DNA of 64,000 nucleotides from Mesorhizobium kowhaii (GTDB taxonomy: Bacteria > Pseudomonadota > Alphaproteobacteria > Rhizobiales > Rhizobiaceae): contig NZ_MZXV01000013.1 in NCBI RefSeq assembly GCF_003253745.1, positions 806,001-870,000 on the forward strand. The letters are read 5' to 3'. The position numbers and the translations under genes were made by a program. The notes under the pieces are model-generated. The model worked only from the letters and a program-made list of their open reading frames with translations, was not told where the DNA came from and searched no databases. Positions 50,729 to 60,510 of this stretch are shown here, in pieces (the first letter of the stretch is position 1; the number at the start of each line of letters is the position of its first letter).

Positions 50729-52195
50729 ATGAACTTCAAGGGCCTGATCAAGCGTGCTGAAGACGTAGATAAAGCAATTCAAGACCTGGAGATCGATCTG
50801 GCGGACGCGCTGGATGCAAGTCTCGACGCCGAGGACGAGGCGCCGCCAAAGAGCGACGATGTCCCGGATTCCGCGGCCGGTCCTGACGAGCCGCCACCTG
50901 AGGCCAATGCGGCAAATGCGGATAGTCCGGAGAATGCCGACAGTGCCGGCAATACGGACAGTCCCGAATCCGGGCCACGACTGTCGTCCCATACCCAGAC
51001 CCGACTGGCTGCGCTGAGTGCCTTTGAAGGGCTGTTCCATGATGCCAGGGACTATCTGGAGGAGATCAACGGCAAGCTGTCGGAGATCGCGACCTCACAC
51101 CACCTGACGCGCGAATACCTCAACATCCTCCACGGCGACATTCTTCGCGCCAATGAGCTGGAGCTGGCAAATGCCGGCCTCATCGCCGAACAAAGAACGC
51201 TGTCGGAAAAGCTGCACGACGCAGGGAGAAAGCTGCGCGAGCGTGAAAGCACTTGCGAAGTGCTGCAACAGCGCGAGACAAGCCTGGTTCAGGACAAGGA
51301 CGCGCTTCGCGCAGCGCTTGCCGCGACAAGGCTGGAACTCGCGGAGGCAGCCAATGCGAGCGCAAAACGCGACGCGGATTTCGGCGACATCGCCAAGCGG
51401 CTGACCGCCAGAACGGTTGAGGCCAACAGGCGCTTGCGCGAGAGCAAGATGCTGCGGGAAAAACATGTCAACCTGTCGATCGAGCTCGACAAGGCGCTGA
51501 AGCGGGAATCCCAGGCGCGCCACAGGCTCGACGAGCTCTCGACGATCCATGCCAGCGAAGCAGCGCGACTTGCGGAACTGCTGGCCGCGCTCGCCAAGAG
51601 CGAGAAAGAGGAGATGCGGCTCCAGAAGTCGCTTGAGGCGGCACAGGCGAAGCTGTCGCAAATGACCGAAGCAGCCGGCATGGTGGAAGGCGACAGGGAA
51701 GCCGAACTGGCTCGCAGCCAGACGGAAATGCGCGGGTTGCGTTCCGAGATCCAGGAGCTGCAATCGCGGCTGGAGTCGGCCTCGAACGAGAACAGCGAGG
51801 CCGTCGGCGAGATCGCCAGGCTCAAGACTGAATTGAACGACACCCTGGCCGAAAAGAAAATCGCCGATGAAAGATTGTCCGCGCTCACCGATGAGAACGA
51901 AAGCGACAAGATGAGCCTTTCGAAAGTGAACGCCAATCTTTCACAGCTTATGCTGCAACAGGCGTCGGAACAGATACAGCTCGATGTCCAAAGGCAGGAA
52001 TGCGAGGATCTCAGGGCCGAAATCGTGTCGCTCAATGCCCGGATCAAGGAATTGCTGCCCTACGAGCGGCTCCACAAAGCCACCAGCGGCAGACCGCGTG
52101 AGGGCAGCGTGGTCGAGATCACCGGCGTGGTGGCGGAGAAAGCACGTGCAGCGGGCAGGCGGCGCGTCCGCAGGAACCTCCGCGCGACGCCGTAG
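50729..52195 (+). CDS. long coiled-coil protein next to polysaccharide genes
   Basis: 488 residues, no signal peptide or membrane segment. Residues 1-90 are acidic and Pro/Asp/Ala-rich. Residues 100-450 are almost continuous heptad sequence (Glu/Lys/Leu/Ala), for example LAEAANASAKRDADFGDIA and EEMRLQKSLEAAQAKLSQM. The C terminus is basic (AGRRRVRRNLRATP). Rhizobial surface-polysaccharide loci often have such scaffold-like coiled-coil proteins, and its convergence with the ABC exporter at 52197 (1-base gap) fits this. Function unknown. Confidence 0.75.
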   Translation: MNFKGLIKRAEDVDKAIQDLEIDLADALDASLDAEDEAPPKSDDVPDSAAGPDEPPPEANAANADSPENADSAGNTDSPESGPRLSSHTQTRLAALSAFEGLFHDARDYLEEINGKLSEIATSHHLTREYLNILHGDILRANELELANAGLIAEQRTLSEKLHDAGRKLRERESTCEVLQQRETSLVQDKDALRAALAATRLELAEAANASAKRDADFGDIAKRLTARTVEANRRLRESKMLREKHVNLSIELDKALKRESQARHRLDELSTIHASEAARLAELLAALAKSEKEEMRLQKSLEAAQAKLSQMTEAAGMVEGDREAELARSQTEMRGLRSEIQELQSRLESASNENSEAVGEIARLKTELNDTLAEKKIADERLSALTDENESDKMSLSKVNANLSQLMLQQASEQIQLDVQRQECEDLRAEIVSLNARIKELLPYERLHKATSGRPREGSVVEITGVVAEKARAAGRRRVRRNLRATP

Positions 52196-52196
52196 C

Positions 52197-54029
52197 TCAC
52201 TTCGCAGGCTCGCCGCGACGTCGCTTCGCTCCCGCGCCGCCTGGGGTGACGGACGGCTCGTGCTGGTAAAGCTCGTCCATGCTGAGCGATGCCAGGGCGC
52301 CGAAAGGTGCCTGCTTTTTCACCCGGCCGCCGCTCAGGATCACCACGTCGTCGCAGAACGAGATGGTGCTGTGATGGTGACTGATGACGATGGTCGTGCG
52401 GCGGCCGGCTCTCGACTTCAGGGTCTCGACGATGGCTGCCTCCGACAGCCCGTCCACGGCATTGGTGGCTTCGTCCAGGATCAGGAGATCGGGATCGCGC
52501 ACCAGGGCCCTGGCCAGTGCGATCCGCTGCCTCTGTCCCGCCGAGAGGTTGATGCCCCGGTAGCCAACGACCGTGTCGTAACCGAGCGGAAGCCGTTCGA
52601 TGAATTCATGCGCTTCGGCCAGTCTTGCCGCACGCTCGGCGTCGTCGGCCGTGGCGGCGTCCTGCCCGTAGGTTATGTTTTCAAAAATGGTGCCATCGAC
52701 CAGTTCCAGCTCCTGGCTGGCCAGTGCGATGTGCCGCCGCCATTGGCTGGCGTCGATCCCATCGAGCGGTGATCCATCGACGAGAATCCTGCCGGTGTCC
52801 GGTTCCACGAAGCGGCACAGAAGATTGACGATCGTCGTCTTGCCGGCGCCCGAGCGGCCGATCAGTGCCGTCGAGCGGCCGCTGCGGATCTCGAAAGTCG
52901 CCGAATGCAGCACCACCTCACGCTGGTCCGTGCCGGAATAGGTGAACGTCACGTCATCGAACTTGATGCCTTGGCGCAAGCCGTGGAACGGTCCGTCGCC
53001 TTGCGGCGGTTGAGGCTTGCCGGACGGATCCAGCATCCATGTCACCTCTTCGAGCGATCCGCTCAGGCCTTGCAACTGGCTCCACGACCCTTGCAGAGCC
53101 CGCATATGCGGCTGCAGCCTGTAGAGCAGTATGACAAACGCGATGATCAGCGGGAAACTCACCTGCGCCAGCCAGGCGCCGATCACGACCGCCAGAAACA
53201 GCACGGCGTGGAGAACCTCCGTCAGCGGCGGCAACGCTCCCTGGCGGACAAGCAGGACGAAGGAGGCGCGGCGGACCGCATCGGACGCCGTATCGAATAT
53301 CGCCTTCTCGCGGCTCTCCTGTCCGAATATGCGGATCAGGCGTCCGGCATGCACAAGGTGGAGCATCTGTGATGCGAGGTGGCTGTTGCGCGAGGCGACG
53401 CTGCGGCTGGGGCCTTTCAGATTGGCCGAGAGGATGGCGTGCGCGATCTGGACGCCGGCCAGTCCCAGCGTGACCAACAGCGTCATGCGCCACGAAAGCA
53501 GGAGCAGAAAAGCCAGCAGGATGATTGCGGCCGATGCGCTGACGATGGCCGACAGCACGATCTGGATCGCATCCGATGCCCGCCAGGATTCGTTGGAGAT
53601 GATGTTGAGCAGCCGTCCCGGACTCTGCCGCAGGAAGAATGGGTAGCCGACCCGCAACAGCCGCTCCGACAATGCGCTGCGGATCGAATGACTTGCCTTG
53701 CCATAGATGAAGGTCGTCAGCAGCGTGTTGGCGAAGGCGAAGACGTTCTTCAGGAGGATCGAGCCGAGGATGGCGATCGAAATGACGATAAGCCGGTCGC
53801 GCTCGCTCAGGCTCGCTCCGACATGCTGGAGCACGGCGGAGAAACCCGCCATTCCCGCTGCATCCCCGTGTCCCATGATAATGCCCAGCAACGGGATGAT
53901 CAGGCCGATGCCGAACCCTTCGAGGACGGCGCTGGCCAGGCCGAGAACCACCACTGCCGGAAGCAGGCGCAGTTGCTTCTTTCCGAACGCCCGGAACAGC
54001 ATCGGCAGGCTTGGCGGTAGCAATGGCAT
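52197..54029 (-). CDS. ABC exporter (MsbA-like, fused membrane and ATPase domains)
   Basis: 610 residues. Six membrane helices in residues 20-320, then a nucleotide-binding domain about 345-590: Walker A LIGRSGAGKTTIV, signature NLSAGQRQRIALARAL, Walker B DLLILDEATNAVDGLSE, and H-loop SHHHSTIS. It belongs to the type that exports lipids, lipid-linked sugars or polysaccharides. The same strand carries two glycosyltransferases and an acyltransferase upstream, so it may export their product. Ten bases separate it from the glycosyltransferase gene. Confidence 0.9.
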   Translation of the reverse strand: MPLLPPSLPMLFRAFGKKQLRLLPAVVVLGLASAVLEGFGIGLIIPLLGIIMGHGDAAGMAGFSAVLQHVGASLSERDRLIVISIAILGSILLKNVFAFANTLLTTFIYGKASHSIRSALSERLLRVGYPFFLRQSPGRLLNIISNESWRASDAIQIVLSAIVSASAAIILLAFLLLLSWRMTLLVTLGLAGVQIAHAILSANLKGPSRSVASRNSHLASQMLHLVHAGRLIRIFGQESREKAIFDTASDAVRRASFVLLVRQGALPPLTEVLHAVLFLAVVIGAWLAQVSFPLIIAFVILLYRLQPHMRALQGSWSQLQGLSGSLEEVTWMLDPSGKPQPPQGDGPFHGLRQGIKFDDVTFTYSGTDQREVVLHSATFEIRSGRSTALIGRSGAGKTTIVNLLCRFVEPDTGRILVDGSPLDGIDASQWRRHIALASQELELVDGTIFENITYGQDAATADDAERAARLAEAHEFIERLPLGYDTVVGYRGINLSAGQRQRIALARALVRDPDLLILDEATNAVDGLSEAAIVETLKSRAGRRTTIVISHHHSTISFCDDVVILSGGRVKKQAPFGALASLSMDELYQHEPSVTPGGAGAKRRRGEPAK

Positions 54030-54038
54030 TACAGCGGT

Positions 54039-55073
54039 TCACCTTGCCTCGGCATTTGCCTGTTGATCTTGCCGCACCGGCGCATCTTGCGGCCGTCTCG
54101 CCAGCAGGAGAACCGCGAATCTGGCCGCGCCGAGCAAATTCATGCCGACGATCGGCCAGTGCGACAGGTTGAGTTCACGATCGAACGCAGGCCCGCCCGC
54201 CAATTCCCGGAAAGCGCCTCTCGCGGCCCAGTAGAAATGACGAAGCAGCCAGGGCGCATGGCGAATATGTTTCAGGCAGAGCCCGCCATTGCCCAGGCTG
54301 TAGTCGCGGTGGAGCTTTTCGATGGATTTGCGATCCCGCCGGCCATGATGATGGAATATCGTCATGTCCGGCACATACTCGACCGCGATGCCGAGCAGCA
54401 CCGCGCGTACGAGGTAATCGGTATCCTCTGCTGACCGCATTGGCCCGCCGGCGCCGAAGCGTTCGTCGAAATAGCCGATACGGGCCGCGACATCGCGGTG
54501 CATCGTCATGTTGCAGCCCAGCACGAAACCGCCGGGATGGACATCCGGCGTCAGCCGCTCGCGCACCCGCGAGCGCTTGATCGTGAAAGGCAGATCCCTG
54601 GGATCGCCAAGCTCGACACGGCCTCCCCGGATGAGCCAGTGTTCCCCAGACGCATAGTGTCGCTCCAGATCGCGCAGGTAGTCGCAATGGACCGCGCAAT
54701 CGTCATCGACGAAGACCAGCACACGGCCCCGCGCGCGCCTCAACCCGGCGTTACGGGCAGCCGCCAATCCGGGGCGTGGCTCGCAAACGGGCGTGAGTGG
54801 AATGTCCGACATAGCGGCGATGCGGGCCAGGCGTTCCGCCGTGCCGTCGTTCGAGCCGTTGTCGACGACCACGAGTTCGGCCGCGAAGCCGGCATGGGCG
54901 CGGCACGCGGCCTGCACCGACTTGATGCAGGCCTCGAGCACCGCGGCGCGGTTGCGCGTACAGATGATGAAGCTGACTTCCGGCGCCGATCGTTCCGGTC
55001 GCGGACCGGCCGGGACGGCGCCAAGCGCCGTCGAACGATCGCGCTGCAGAGGTTGGTGGGCTTTGACGATCAT
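54039..55073 (-). CDS. family 2 glycosyltransferase
   Basis: 344 residues. GT-A fold: VSFIICTRNRAAVLEACIKSV, VVVDNGSNDGTAERLA, and RVLVFVDDDCAVH (DxD). Then DYLVRAVLLGIAVEYVPD with GHHHGRRDRKS-like acceptor region, and a C-terminal hydrophobic stretch (WPIVGMNLLGAARFAVLLLA) that may be a membrane anchor. Probably transfers a sugar in surface-polysaccharide synthesis. In an operon with the genes on either side. Confidence 0.9.
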   Translation of the reverse strand: MIVKAHQPLQRDRSTALGAVPAGPRPERSAPEVSFIICTRNRAAVLEACIKSVQAACRAHAGFAAELVVVDNGSNDGTAERLARIAAMSDIPLTPVCEPRPGLAAARNAGLRRARGRVLVFVDDDCAVHCDYLRDLERHYASGEHWLIRGGRVELGDPRDLPFTIKRSRVRERLTPDVHPGGFVLGCNMTMHRDVAARIGYFDERFGAGGPMRSAEDTDYLVRAVLLGIAVEYVPDMTIFHHHGRRDRKSIEKLHRDYSLGNGGLCLKHIRHAPWLLRHFYWAARGAFRELAGGPAFDRELNLSHWPIVGMNLLGAARFAVLLLARRPQDAPVRQDQQANAEAR

Positions 55074-55077
55074 CCCT

Positions 55078-56184
55078 CTAGCTCAACTGATAAGGCGCCA
55101 GGACCGCCGCGGCGGGTGCGGATTTGAAGAAGTATGCCAGGGCATCCGCTTGTCTGCCGGCCGACAGCGAGGCGCGGCTGAGCCAGGGGGCCCAGGCGCC
55201 GGGCCGCAGCGCATATTTCTCGCGGCGCCGGATGGCGTTCCACTTCGCGGCCCGCGTCAGCAATTCATGCGTCAGTGGGGGCTGCTTTTCGTCGGCGACG
55301 AGCTGGTAAAGGAAATAGAACAGGTTCAGCGCGCCGGCCTCGAAGCTCGGCCGCGTCTCGGCTGGCAGCGAGCCAATCCGCTCCTCCAGCGCGACGATGA
55401 AATTGGCCGCACGGGCAACCGTGTCGAGGCTGGCCGTATCGCCGATGTCGCGCAGGTCCCGCGTGGTTTCCGCGAGGCCCTCGCGCTCGAGGTTCTCGGC
55501 CACGATCCGCAAATGCGTGCTGCGCATTTCCTTGATGTGCCGGCTGGTCACGCTTCCCTCATGGACTCGGTAGACGACCAGGTTTTCAGGCATCATGGCT
55601 GCCGGGTAGCGGTCGGCCAGCCGCCTGAAAAGGTCGAAATCCTCGGCGTGCCTGTAGGCCTTGTCGTAGTGGAGAGCGTCGTCTTCGATGACCTTCCGGT
55701 TGTAGACGACCGTCGGGTGCATGAAGATCGTGAAGAACTTCGCCAAAATTGGAATGCGGCCGAACTGGAACACCGGATCGGGTCTTCCCCTGGCGATGCG
55801 GCCGCGGATCAACATGTCGACGCCGGCGCCGCAGAAGCCGAGTTCGGGCCGCCGGTCGAACAGCGCCACCTGGCGCGACAATCGCCAGGGGTAGGCGACG
55901 TCGTCCGCGTCCATCCGCGCGACCAGCTCGCCCTGGGCTTTTCGCAGCCCTTCGTTGAGCGTCGCGACAAGGCCGCGGTTTTCGCGCGAGATGATCGAGA
56001 TGCGGCTGTCGGCTTGCCGGTGTCGCTCGAGGATTTCGAGCGAATTGTCGGTCGATCCGTCATTGATCGCGATGATCTCCAGGCGGCAGTAGTCCTGCCG
56101 CAGGATGCTTCCCAGCGCGGCGGCGAGATAGGGCCCGGCATTGTAGACCGGCAGCAGGACCGAGACGAGCGGCGCGGCGGTCAT
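55078..56184 (-). CDS. family 2 glycosyltransferase
   Basis: 368 residues from ATG 56184, which overlaps the stop of the acyltransferase gene (ATGA). GT-A motifs: VSVLLPVYNAGPYLAAAL, IAINDGSTDNSLEIL, GELVARMDADDVAYPWRL (DxD), and HAEDFDLFRRLADRY (E/D acceptor motif). The C-terminal 150 residues are helical. It probably adds a sugar in the surface polysaccharide made by this cluster. Confidence 0.9.
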   Translation of the reverse strand: MTAAPLVSVLLPVYNAGPYLAAALGSILRQDYCRLEIIAINDGSTDNSLEILERHRQADSRISIISRENRGLVATLNEGLRKAQGELVARMDADDVAYPWRLSRQVALFDRRPELGFCGAGVDMLIRGRIARGRPDPVFQFGRIPILAKFFTIFMHPTVVYNRKVIEDDALHYDKAYRHAEDFDLFRRLADRYPAAMMPENLVVYRVHEGSVTSRHIKEMRSTHLRIVAENLEREGLAETTRDLRDIGDTASLDTVARAANFIVALEERIGSLPAETRPSFEAGALNLFYFLYQLVADEKQPPLTHELLTRAAKWNAIRRREKYALRPGAWAPWLSRASLSAGRQADALAYFFKSAPAAAVLAPYQLS

Positions 56185-57350
56185 CGTCTTGCATCCGTTC
56201 GCGGGAGGTCGAGCGATGGCGCGGGGCGATCGGGCGATCCGCCGGGCAGCCTCGCGAACCAGCCGGCGTGGCCGGCGCGCGCGGCATGGGTGCGCGCGAC
56301 ATAGGGGAAGTGGCGCTTCAGGCGGTTCAGCGGCCTTTCGAAAACCACCCAGGAAATCGAAGCCACGACAATCGTCGCGGCGCTCGCAACCAGGAACCGC
56401 CCTGGCCCTTGCTCCGAGACATTGAGCGGAATCCAGGGCTGCGACTTGACGGCGAGCGACAGCAATATCGGATGATAGAGATAGACACCGTAGCTGATGC
56501 GGCCGAAAGCAAGCAGTGGCGGCAGTTCGGCAAGCTTGCCGAGGGGGCCGCGAAGGCCGCTCGAACAGGCGGCGACGATGGCCATCAGCGGCACCAGCGG
56601 CAGGACTTGCAGCAGCAGCCAGCGGGCCCATTCCAGCATTGGATCGGAAGGCGCCGGGACAAACCACTCGATCATCAGGAATGCGGCCGCGAAGGCAGGC
56701 CAGCCTAGCCGCATCCATTGCGGCAGGGCAGCGCCCCTGGACCGCCAGCAGGCAAGCAGCGCACCCGATGCCAGCGCATCCATGGATGCCGGCGGCAGCA
56801 GGTCGCGTGCCAGCGCCGGGGTGGCGGTGACCGGCCAGTAGAAGCGATAGGCCAGCGACAGCAGGATGACGCCGATGCAGATCGGCTCAAAGCGCCGGCG
56901 CGGTACCAGCAGGACGATCAGTGGCCAGGCGACATAGAACTGCTCCTCGATGCTCAGGCTCCAGAAATGGCACAGCACCCAGGGCGTCCAGTCATTGCGC
57001 AGCGCATACCAGAAATTCGACAGATAGAGCGCATGCCAGACCAGCGATCCCCTGGACTGTTCCAGGTCAAACAGCCAGACGAAACCCAGGACGGCAAAAT
57101 AGGGAGGAAATATCCGCAGCGCCCGCCTGATGTAGAAGGATCGCAGCGCGGCGCCGGTTTCAAACTCGGCGGCCGCACGCGCTTCCAGCAGCACGCGCGT
57201 GATCAGGAAGCCGCTTAGCACGAAGAACAGCCGCACGCCGATATGGCCCCAGAACGAAGATCCTCCCGCCGCGAAGAAATGGGAGTACATCACCATCGTC
57301 ACGGCGATGGCCCTCAGTGCATCCAGTTGGACGTCGCGGGTGTTTCCCAT
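56181..57350 (-). CDS. OafA-type acyltransferase 3 family protein
   Basis: 389 residues with about ten membrane helices. The family signature is visible: LDALRAIAVTMVMYSHFF (with the catalytic His), GHIGVRLFFVLSGFLITRVL, FYIRRALRIFPPYFA, FWSLSIEEQFYVAWP, and the late SYGVYLYHPILL. It probably O-acetylates or otherwise acylates the polysaccharide in the periplasmic leaflet. First of the four reverse-strand genes of the cluster. A 60-codon frame upstream (to 57532) ends by overlapping its ATG, but its coding nature is doubtful. Confidence 0.92.
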   Translation of the reverse strand: MGNTRDVQLDALRAIAVTMVMYSHFFAAGGSSFWGHIGVRLFFVLSGFLITRVLLEARAAAEFETGAALRSFYIRRALRIFPPYFAVLGFVWLFDLEQSRGSLVWHALYLSNFWYALRNDWTPWVLCHFWSLSIEEQFYVAWPLIVLLVPRRRFEPICIGVILLSLAYRFYWPVTATPALARDLLPPASMDALASGALLACWRSRGAALPQWMRLGWPAFAAAFLMIEWFVPAPSDPMLEWARWLLLQVLPLVPLMAIVAACSSGLRGPLGKLAELPPLLAFGRISYGVYLYHPILLSLAVKSQPWIPLNVSEQGPGRFLVASAATIVVASISWVVFERPLNRLKRHFPYVARTHAARAGHAGWFARLPGGSPDRPAPSLDLPRTDARR

Positions 57351-57976
57351 CAGCGCCGTCCGCCGGCGTGATGTCCGCGATGAAGCCGCCAGCCAGCTGT
57401 TTCGAACGGCAGGCCAAGGCGGCCCGCCATGGCGCCGGCACCATCAAACCCGCGCTTTGCGAGTCCGCTCAGGCAGGGCTCCAAATCGACGGACGAACAG
57501 CTCAAGTCGGTCAACCTGGCGGAATCCTTCACGGCGTATGTCCAGTCGCAAAACGAGTCCCCCAGGAGATGGTTCGGCTACCGCATTGTGCAGCGCAACA
57601 CAAAAAATCTACCAGGCCGAAATACTTGTGTGAGCAAGCGCTAAAGGTTGACAAAACCGCCCGGATTTCACCCTTTTGGGCGATTTCCCCCAGCATTTCA
57701 ACCCTGTCGTTGAGCTGTATGGATCTGCTCGCTCCGGTTGATGGAAAAAACCCCGGCTTGGAGAATAAGAAAATCTCAGATCTTTCTTAAATCGTGCGCG
57801 AAACTCGAAAATCTATATTTTGACTATACGGATTCGGCCCCGGTTACGCATGGAATGAATTGGAATCATTGGGTTTTGCGCGATGCAGCATGGTCGCCGG
57901 CTTTTTCGTGGGTTGCCGCACGGCTCGCTTCTCCCGAAGCAGGCATCCGCCCAACGGGAAGCCGCAAGCAAAGCCT
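57351..57976. other. 626-base spacer with AT-rich promoter-like part
   Basis: 57351-57540 has only a doubtful reverse-strand frame with GTG start at 57532. From about 57590 to 57860 base composition is more AT-rich than the surroundings (AAAAAACCCC, AGAAAATCTCAGATCTTTCTT, TATATTTTGACTATAC), and this probably contains the promoter of the polysaccharide operon. No repeats, no gene. Confidence 0.45.
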
Positions 57977-59163
57977 TCACCCGGCAGAGCGGGCTTGCGC
58001 ATAGGGAAAGATCAGCTCGCCGGAGGCGAAGTCTGGTGGCGACACCACGATCTGCCTCGATCCGTTGCGGAACTGGCCAGCCTCATGGCCGGAGATGCCC
58101 TGGAACTGAACCTGCAGGACGCGTGGCCGCGCCCATTCGCCGTTCACCCCGAAGCTGACGGCGCCCATGACGGTGTCGAAGATCGCTCCTCGCGCGTATG
58201 CCGAGAGGCTAGCGTCGTCGAAGCCGCCGGTCGCCTCGATCGCCTGGGCAACCACCTGCATCTGCGCAAAGGCGAGCGGCGCCATGTAGTGCCCCAAAAG
58301 GTCGACGCCGGCATCGCCGGCTCGCGCCTGGTAGCTGTTCAGAAACTCCTGAACGCCGGGGAACATCATCCTGGGGACGGGGACCCAATATTCGTAGTTG
58401 ACGAAGCCATTGAGCAGCGGGTCGAGCGCCGTTTTCACGCCGTGTTCTGCGGCCCGATCATGCCGGCGCCAACCATCTTCGGGCGGAACCGGTGCGCATG
58501 GATGGCGCGCACCAAGTCGATCGAATCCTGAAGGTATGAACACAGAAACAAGAGGTCGCAGCCACTCTTGGCGACGGCATCAAGGACCGGCTTGAAGTCG
58601 GTTGTCGTCAGCGGATAAGTGGCCTCATGAACGATGCTGAAGTCGTATTTGTCGGTATTGGCCTTGGCGCCGAGAATGGGATTCCTGGAGAATTCGGCGT
58701 CGGCGGACACGAGCGCCACGGTCGCGGGCCGAGGCTTCTGCTGCGCGGCGAGCGCGAAGAACCCTTCGGTCAGTGCCGCGTTCGGATCCGGCCCGGTCGG
58801 GATCATGGCGAAATAGTTGGGATACGTGAGCGCGTTGTTGACGCCGAGGCCCATCAGGCCGACGAAGAAGCGCTGCCGTTCGATGATCAGCGGCATTGCC
58901 GGCAAAACCGTGTTGGTGCCGTAGCCGCCGATGACCAGGTCGACCTTGTCGTCGTCCATCAGCCGCTTGTAGAGACCGGGGACGAGCGAGGCGTCACCAT
59001 GGTCATCGTGGCAGACAAGTTCGACAGGGCGGCCGAGCAAGCCGCCCCGTCTGTTGGTGTCTTCCCGCCAGATGTCATGCGCGAGCCGCGCCGACCGGCT
59101 GTTGCCCGCGAGCGGGCCGGTCAGCGACAGGCAGTAGCCGATGCGGATGGGCGCGGCGGACAT
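57977..59163 (-). pseudogene. branched-chain-amino-acid/amide-type periplasmic binding protein gene, frameshifted
   Basis: From ATG 59163 (AGAGG six bases upstream) the frame encodes a type I periplasmic-binding fold: IRIGYCLSLTGPLAG, VELVCHDDHGDASLV, VDLVIGGYGTNTVL, and KMVGAGMIGPQNTA, then TGA at 58435-58437. The fold continues in the next frame (VKTALDPLLNGFVNYEYWVP, then GGFDDASLSAYARGAIFDTVMG) down to 57977. Loss of one base around 58438-58442 explains this. There is no signal peptide and no permease genes follow, so even the intact form would have been an orphan, perhaps a cytoplasmic sensor. It could also be a sequencing error. Confidence 0.8.
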
Positions 59164-59208
59164 GGCTTGCCTCTCTCGAAGTGAGGACCTCTTCAAGTGC
59201 GGGCCTGT

Positions 59209-59856
59209 TCAGGCGCCGGCTTTGGCGCGGGTGGCAAGCAGCTGCATTTCCCAGGCGAAGGCGACGCCACTGGCACCGCCATGTTCGGCAACGACGCCGG
59301 CGACGCCGGCGGCCTTGTCTTCGCGCGCCCAGTCGCGCTGCCATTCGCCGAGTACCGCCATCCAGGTGATCGGCACCGCGCCTGCGGCGACCATGCGGCG
59401 CACGGCCATGTCATGCGCCTCCAGCGAGACGCCGCCTGAAGCATCCGTGACGATGAACACGTCATAGCCTTCGGCCAGCGCCTGGATCGCCGGCATGGCC
59501 AGGCAAATCTCGGTGTAGAGCGCGGCCAGCACGAGCTGCTTGCGCCCGCTCTTCTTCACGATGTCGGTGACTTTGGGGTCTTGCCAGGTGTTGATGAAGG
59601 TGCGGTCGATCGGTTTCTGCTCCGGAAAGACATCCTGCAGCCCCTTGATGATGTAGCCGCCGCGCTCTTCGAGCACGGTGGTCAGGATCGTCGGGACATT
59701 GAAGACCTTGGCCGTCTTGGCGAGGCCGACGACATTGTTGACGATCATCGTCGGCTCGTGGCTGTTGAGATTGGTGAACTGGTAGGGCTGATGGTCGATC
59801 AGCACCAGAATGCTGTCTTCGGGGCGAAGCAGGGCTTCGAGGCCGGTTTTGGGCAT
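59209..59856 (-). CDS. isochorismatase-family hydrolase, YcaC-like
   Basis: 215 residues. SILVLIDHQPYQF (catalytic Asp), TFINTWQDPKV, and LAALYTEICLAMPAIQALAEGYDV (catalytic Cys), followed by DASGGVSLEAHDMAVRRMVAAG, typical of YcaC-type cytoplasmic hydrolases. A C-terminal extension of about 50 residues follows. AAGGAG precedes the ATG. Upstream on the same strand lies a SnoaL-type gene with a repeat in between; downstream lies the broken binding-protein gene, and all may belong to one AraC-controlled set. Confidence 0.87.
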   Translation of the reverse strand: MPKTGLEALLRPEDSILVLIDHQPYQFTNLNSHEPTMIVNNVVGLAKTAKVFNVPTILTTVLEERGGYIIKGLQDVFPEQKPIDRTFINTWQDPKVTDIVKKSGRKQLVLAALYTEICLAMPAIQALAEGYDVFIVTDASGGVSLEAHDMAVRRMVAAGAVPITWMAVLGEWQRDWAREDKAAGVAGVVAEHGGASGVAFAWEMQLLATRAKAGA

Positions 59857-59883
59857 GGGAAACTCCTTGGATATGCGGGCTGC

Positions 59884-59954
59884 TGCTTTAAGTTTTTGTT
59901 TTTATGCATGTCGTCGTCCCAAAACCGCTGCGCACTTTTGGGCGACATGCACTA
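59884..59954 (+). repeat. dispersed hairpin element, partial copy 3
   Basis: Carries GCTTTAAG and the second hairpin (ATGCATGTCG with CGACATGCA) of the element at 19096-19200 but lacks the first hairpin. It fills the spacer between two same-strand genes and overlaps the last codon of the SnoaL-type gene. Confidence 0.75.
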
Positions 59955-60329
59955 GGCGCCGGCGGGATCGAGAAAAACGTAAAGGGAATGGATGAGGTCG
60001 CCCTGGAAATGCGCGACATCAGTGCCGGTCACGGCGACGGGACCGTTGGGCGGGCCGGACTGCCAGCGCAGCCGCCCGATGCCGTGGTGACCGACGGCGG
60101 GGCCGATGGCCGTGAAGACGAAGCCTGCCGGCAGGCTCGACAGCAGCGCATCCACCGCCTGATTGATAGCGACATGGCCCGTTGCCGCGGCATGCGGTTC
60201 ATATAGCACCGCGTCGTCGGCATAGATTTTTGCGATGGCGCTTATCCGGCGAACGGCATCGCGCTCGCCGAACACGCGGGCGAGGTTGGCCTGCATGAGG
60301 GCATCATAGTCGATCTGTTCTGCGGTCAT
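59952..60329 (-). CDS. SnoaL/NTF2-like family protein
   Basis: 125 residues with the cone-shaped NTF2-like pattern: ANLARVFGERDAVRRISAIAKIYADDAVLYEP (start helices and first strand), HVAINQAVDALLSSL, VGHHGIGRLRWQSG, and TDVAHFQGDLIHSLYVFLDP. It may be a small enzyme or ligand-binding protein. It is encoded between an AraC regulator and an isochorismatase-type hydrolase, all on the same strand. Confidence 0.85.
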   Translation of the reverse strand: MTAEQIDYDALMQANLARVFGERDAVRRISAIAKIYADDAVLYEPHAAATGHVAINQAVDALLSSLPAGFVFTAIGPAVGHHGIGRLRWQSGPPNGPVAVTGTDVAHFQGDLIHSLYVFLDPAGA

Positions 60330-60510
60330 CTTCCACCTTCCGGATCAGGAGTTCCGGGGAGGCGGGTGTCGCAAGTGCTCAATCCGATGTCTCTCGCCTG
60401 TCCGGTCGGGGGGACTATTGCTCCGTCACAAGGCGCAACGCACTGTTCGATTCTGCTATTTCCAGCCTGAATCCGTCGTCGCGTTGCGATCAGCCGCTGT
60501 CACCTTGCGA

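Noticed and set aside
57350..57532. 60-codon GTG-started frame coupled to the acyltransferase
   Set aside because: The overlap with the next ATG is suggestive, but no Shine-Dalgarno or family pattern was found.
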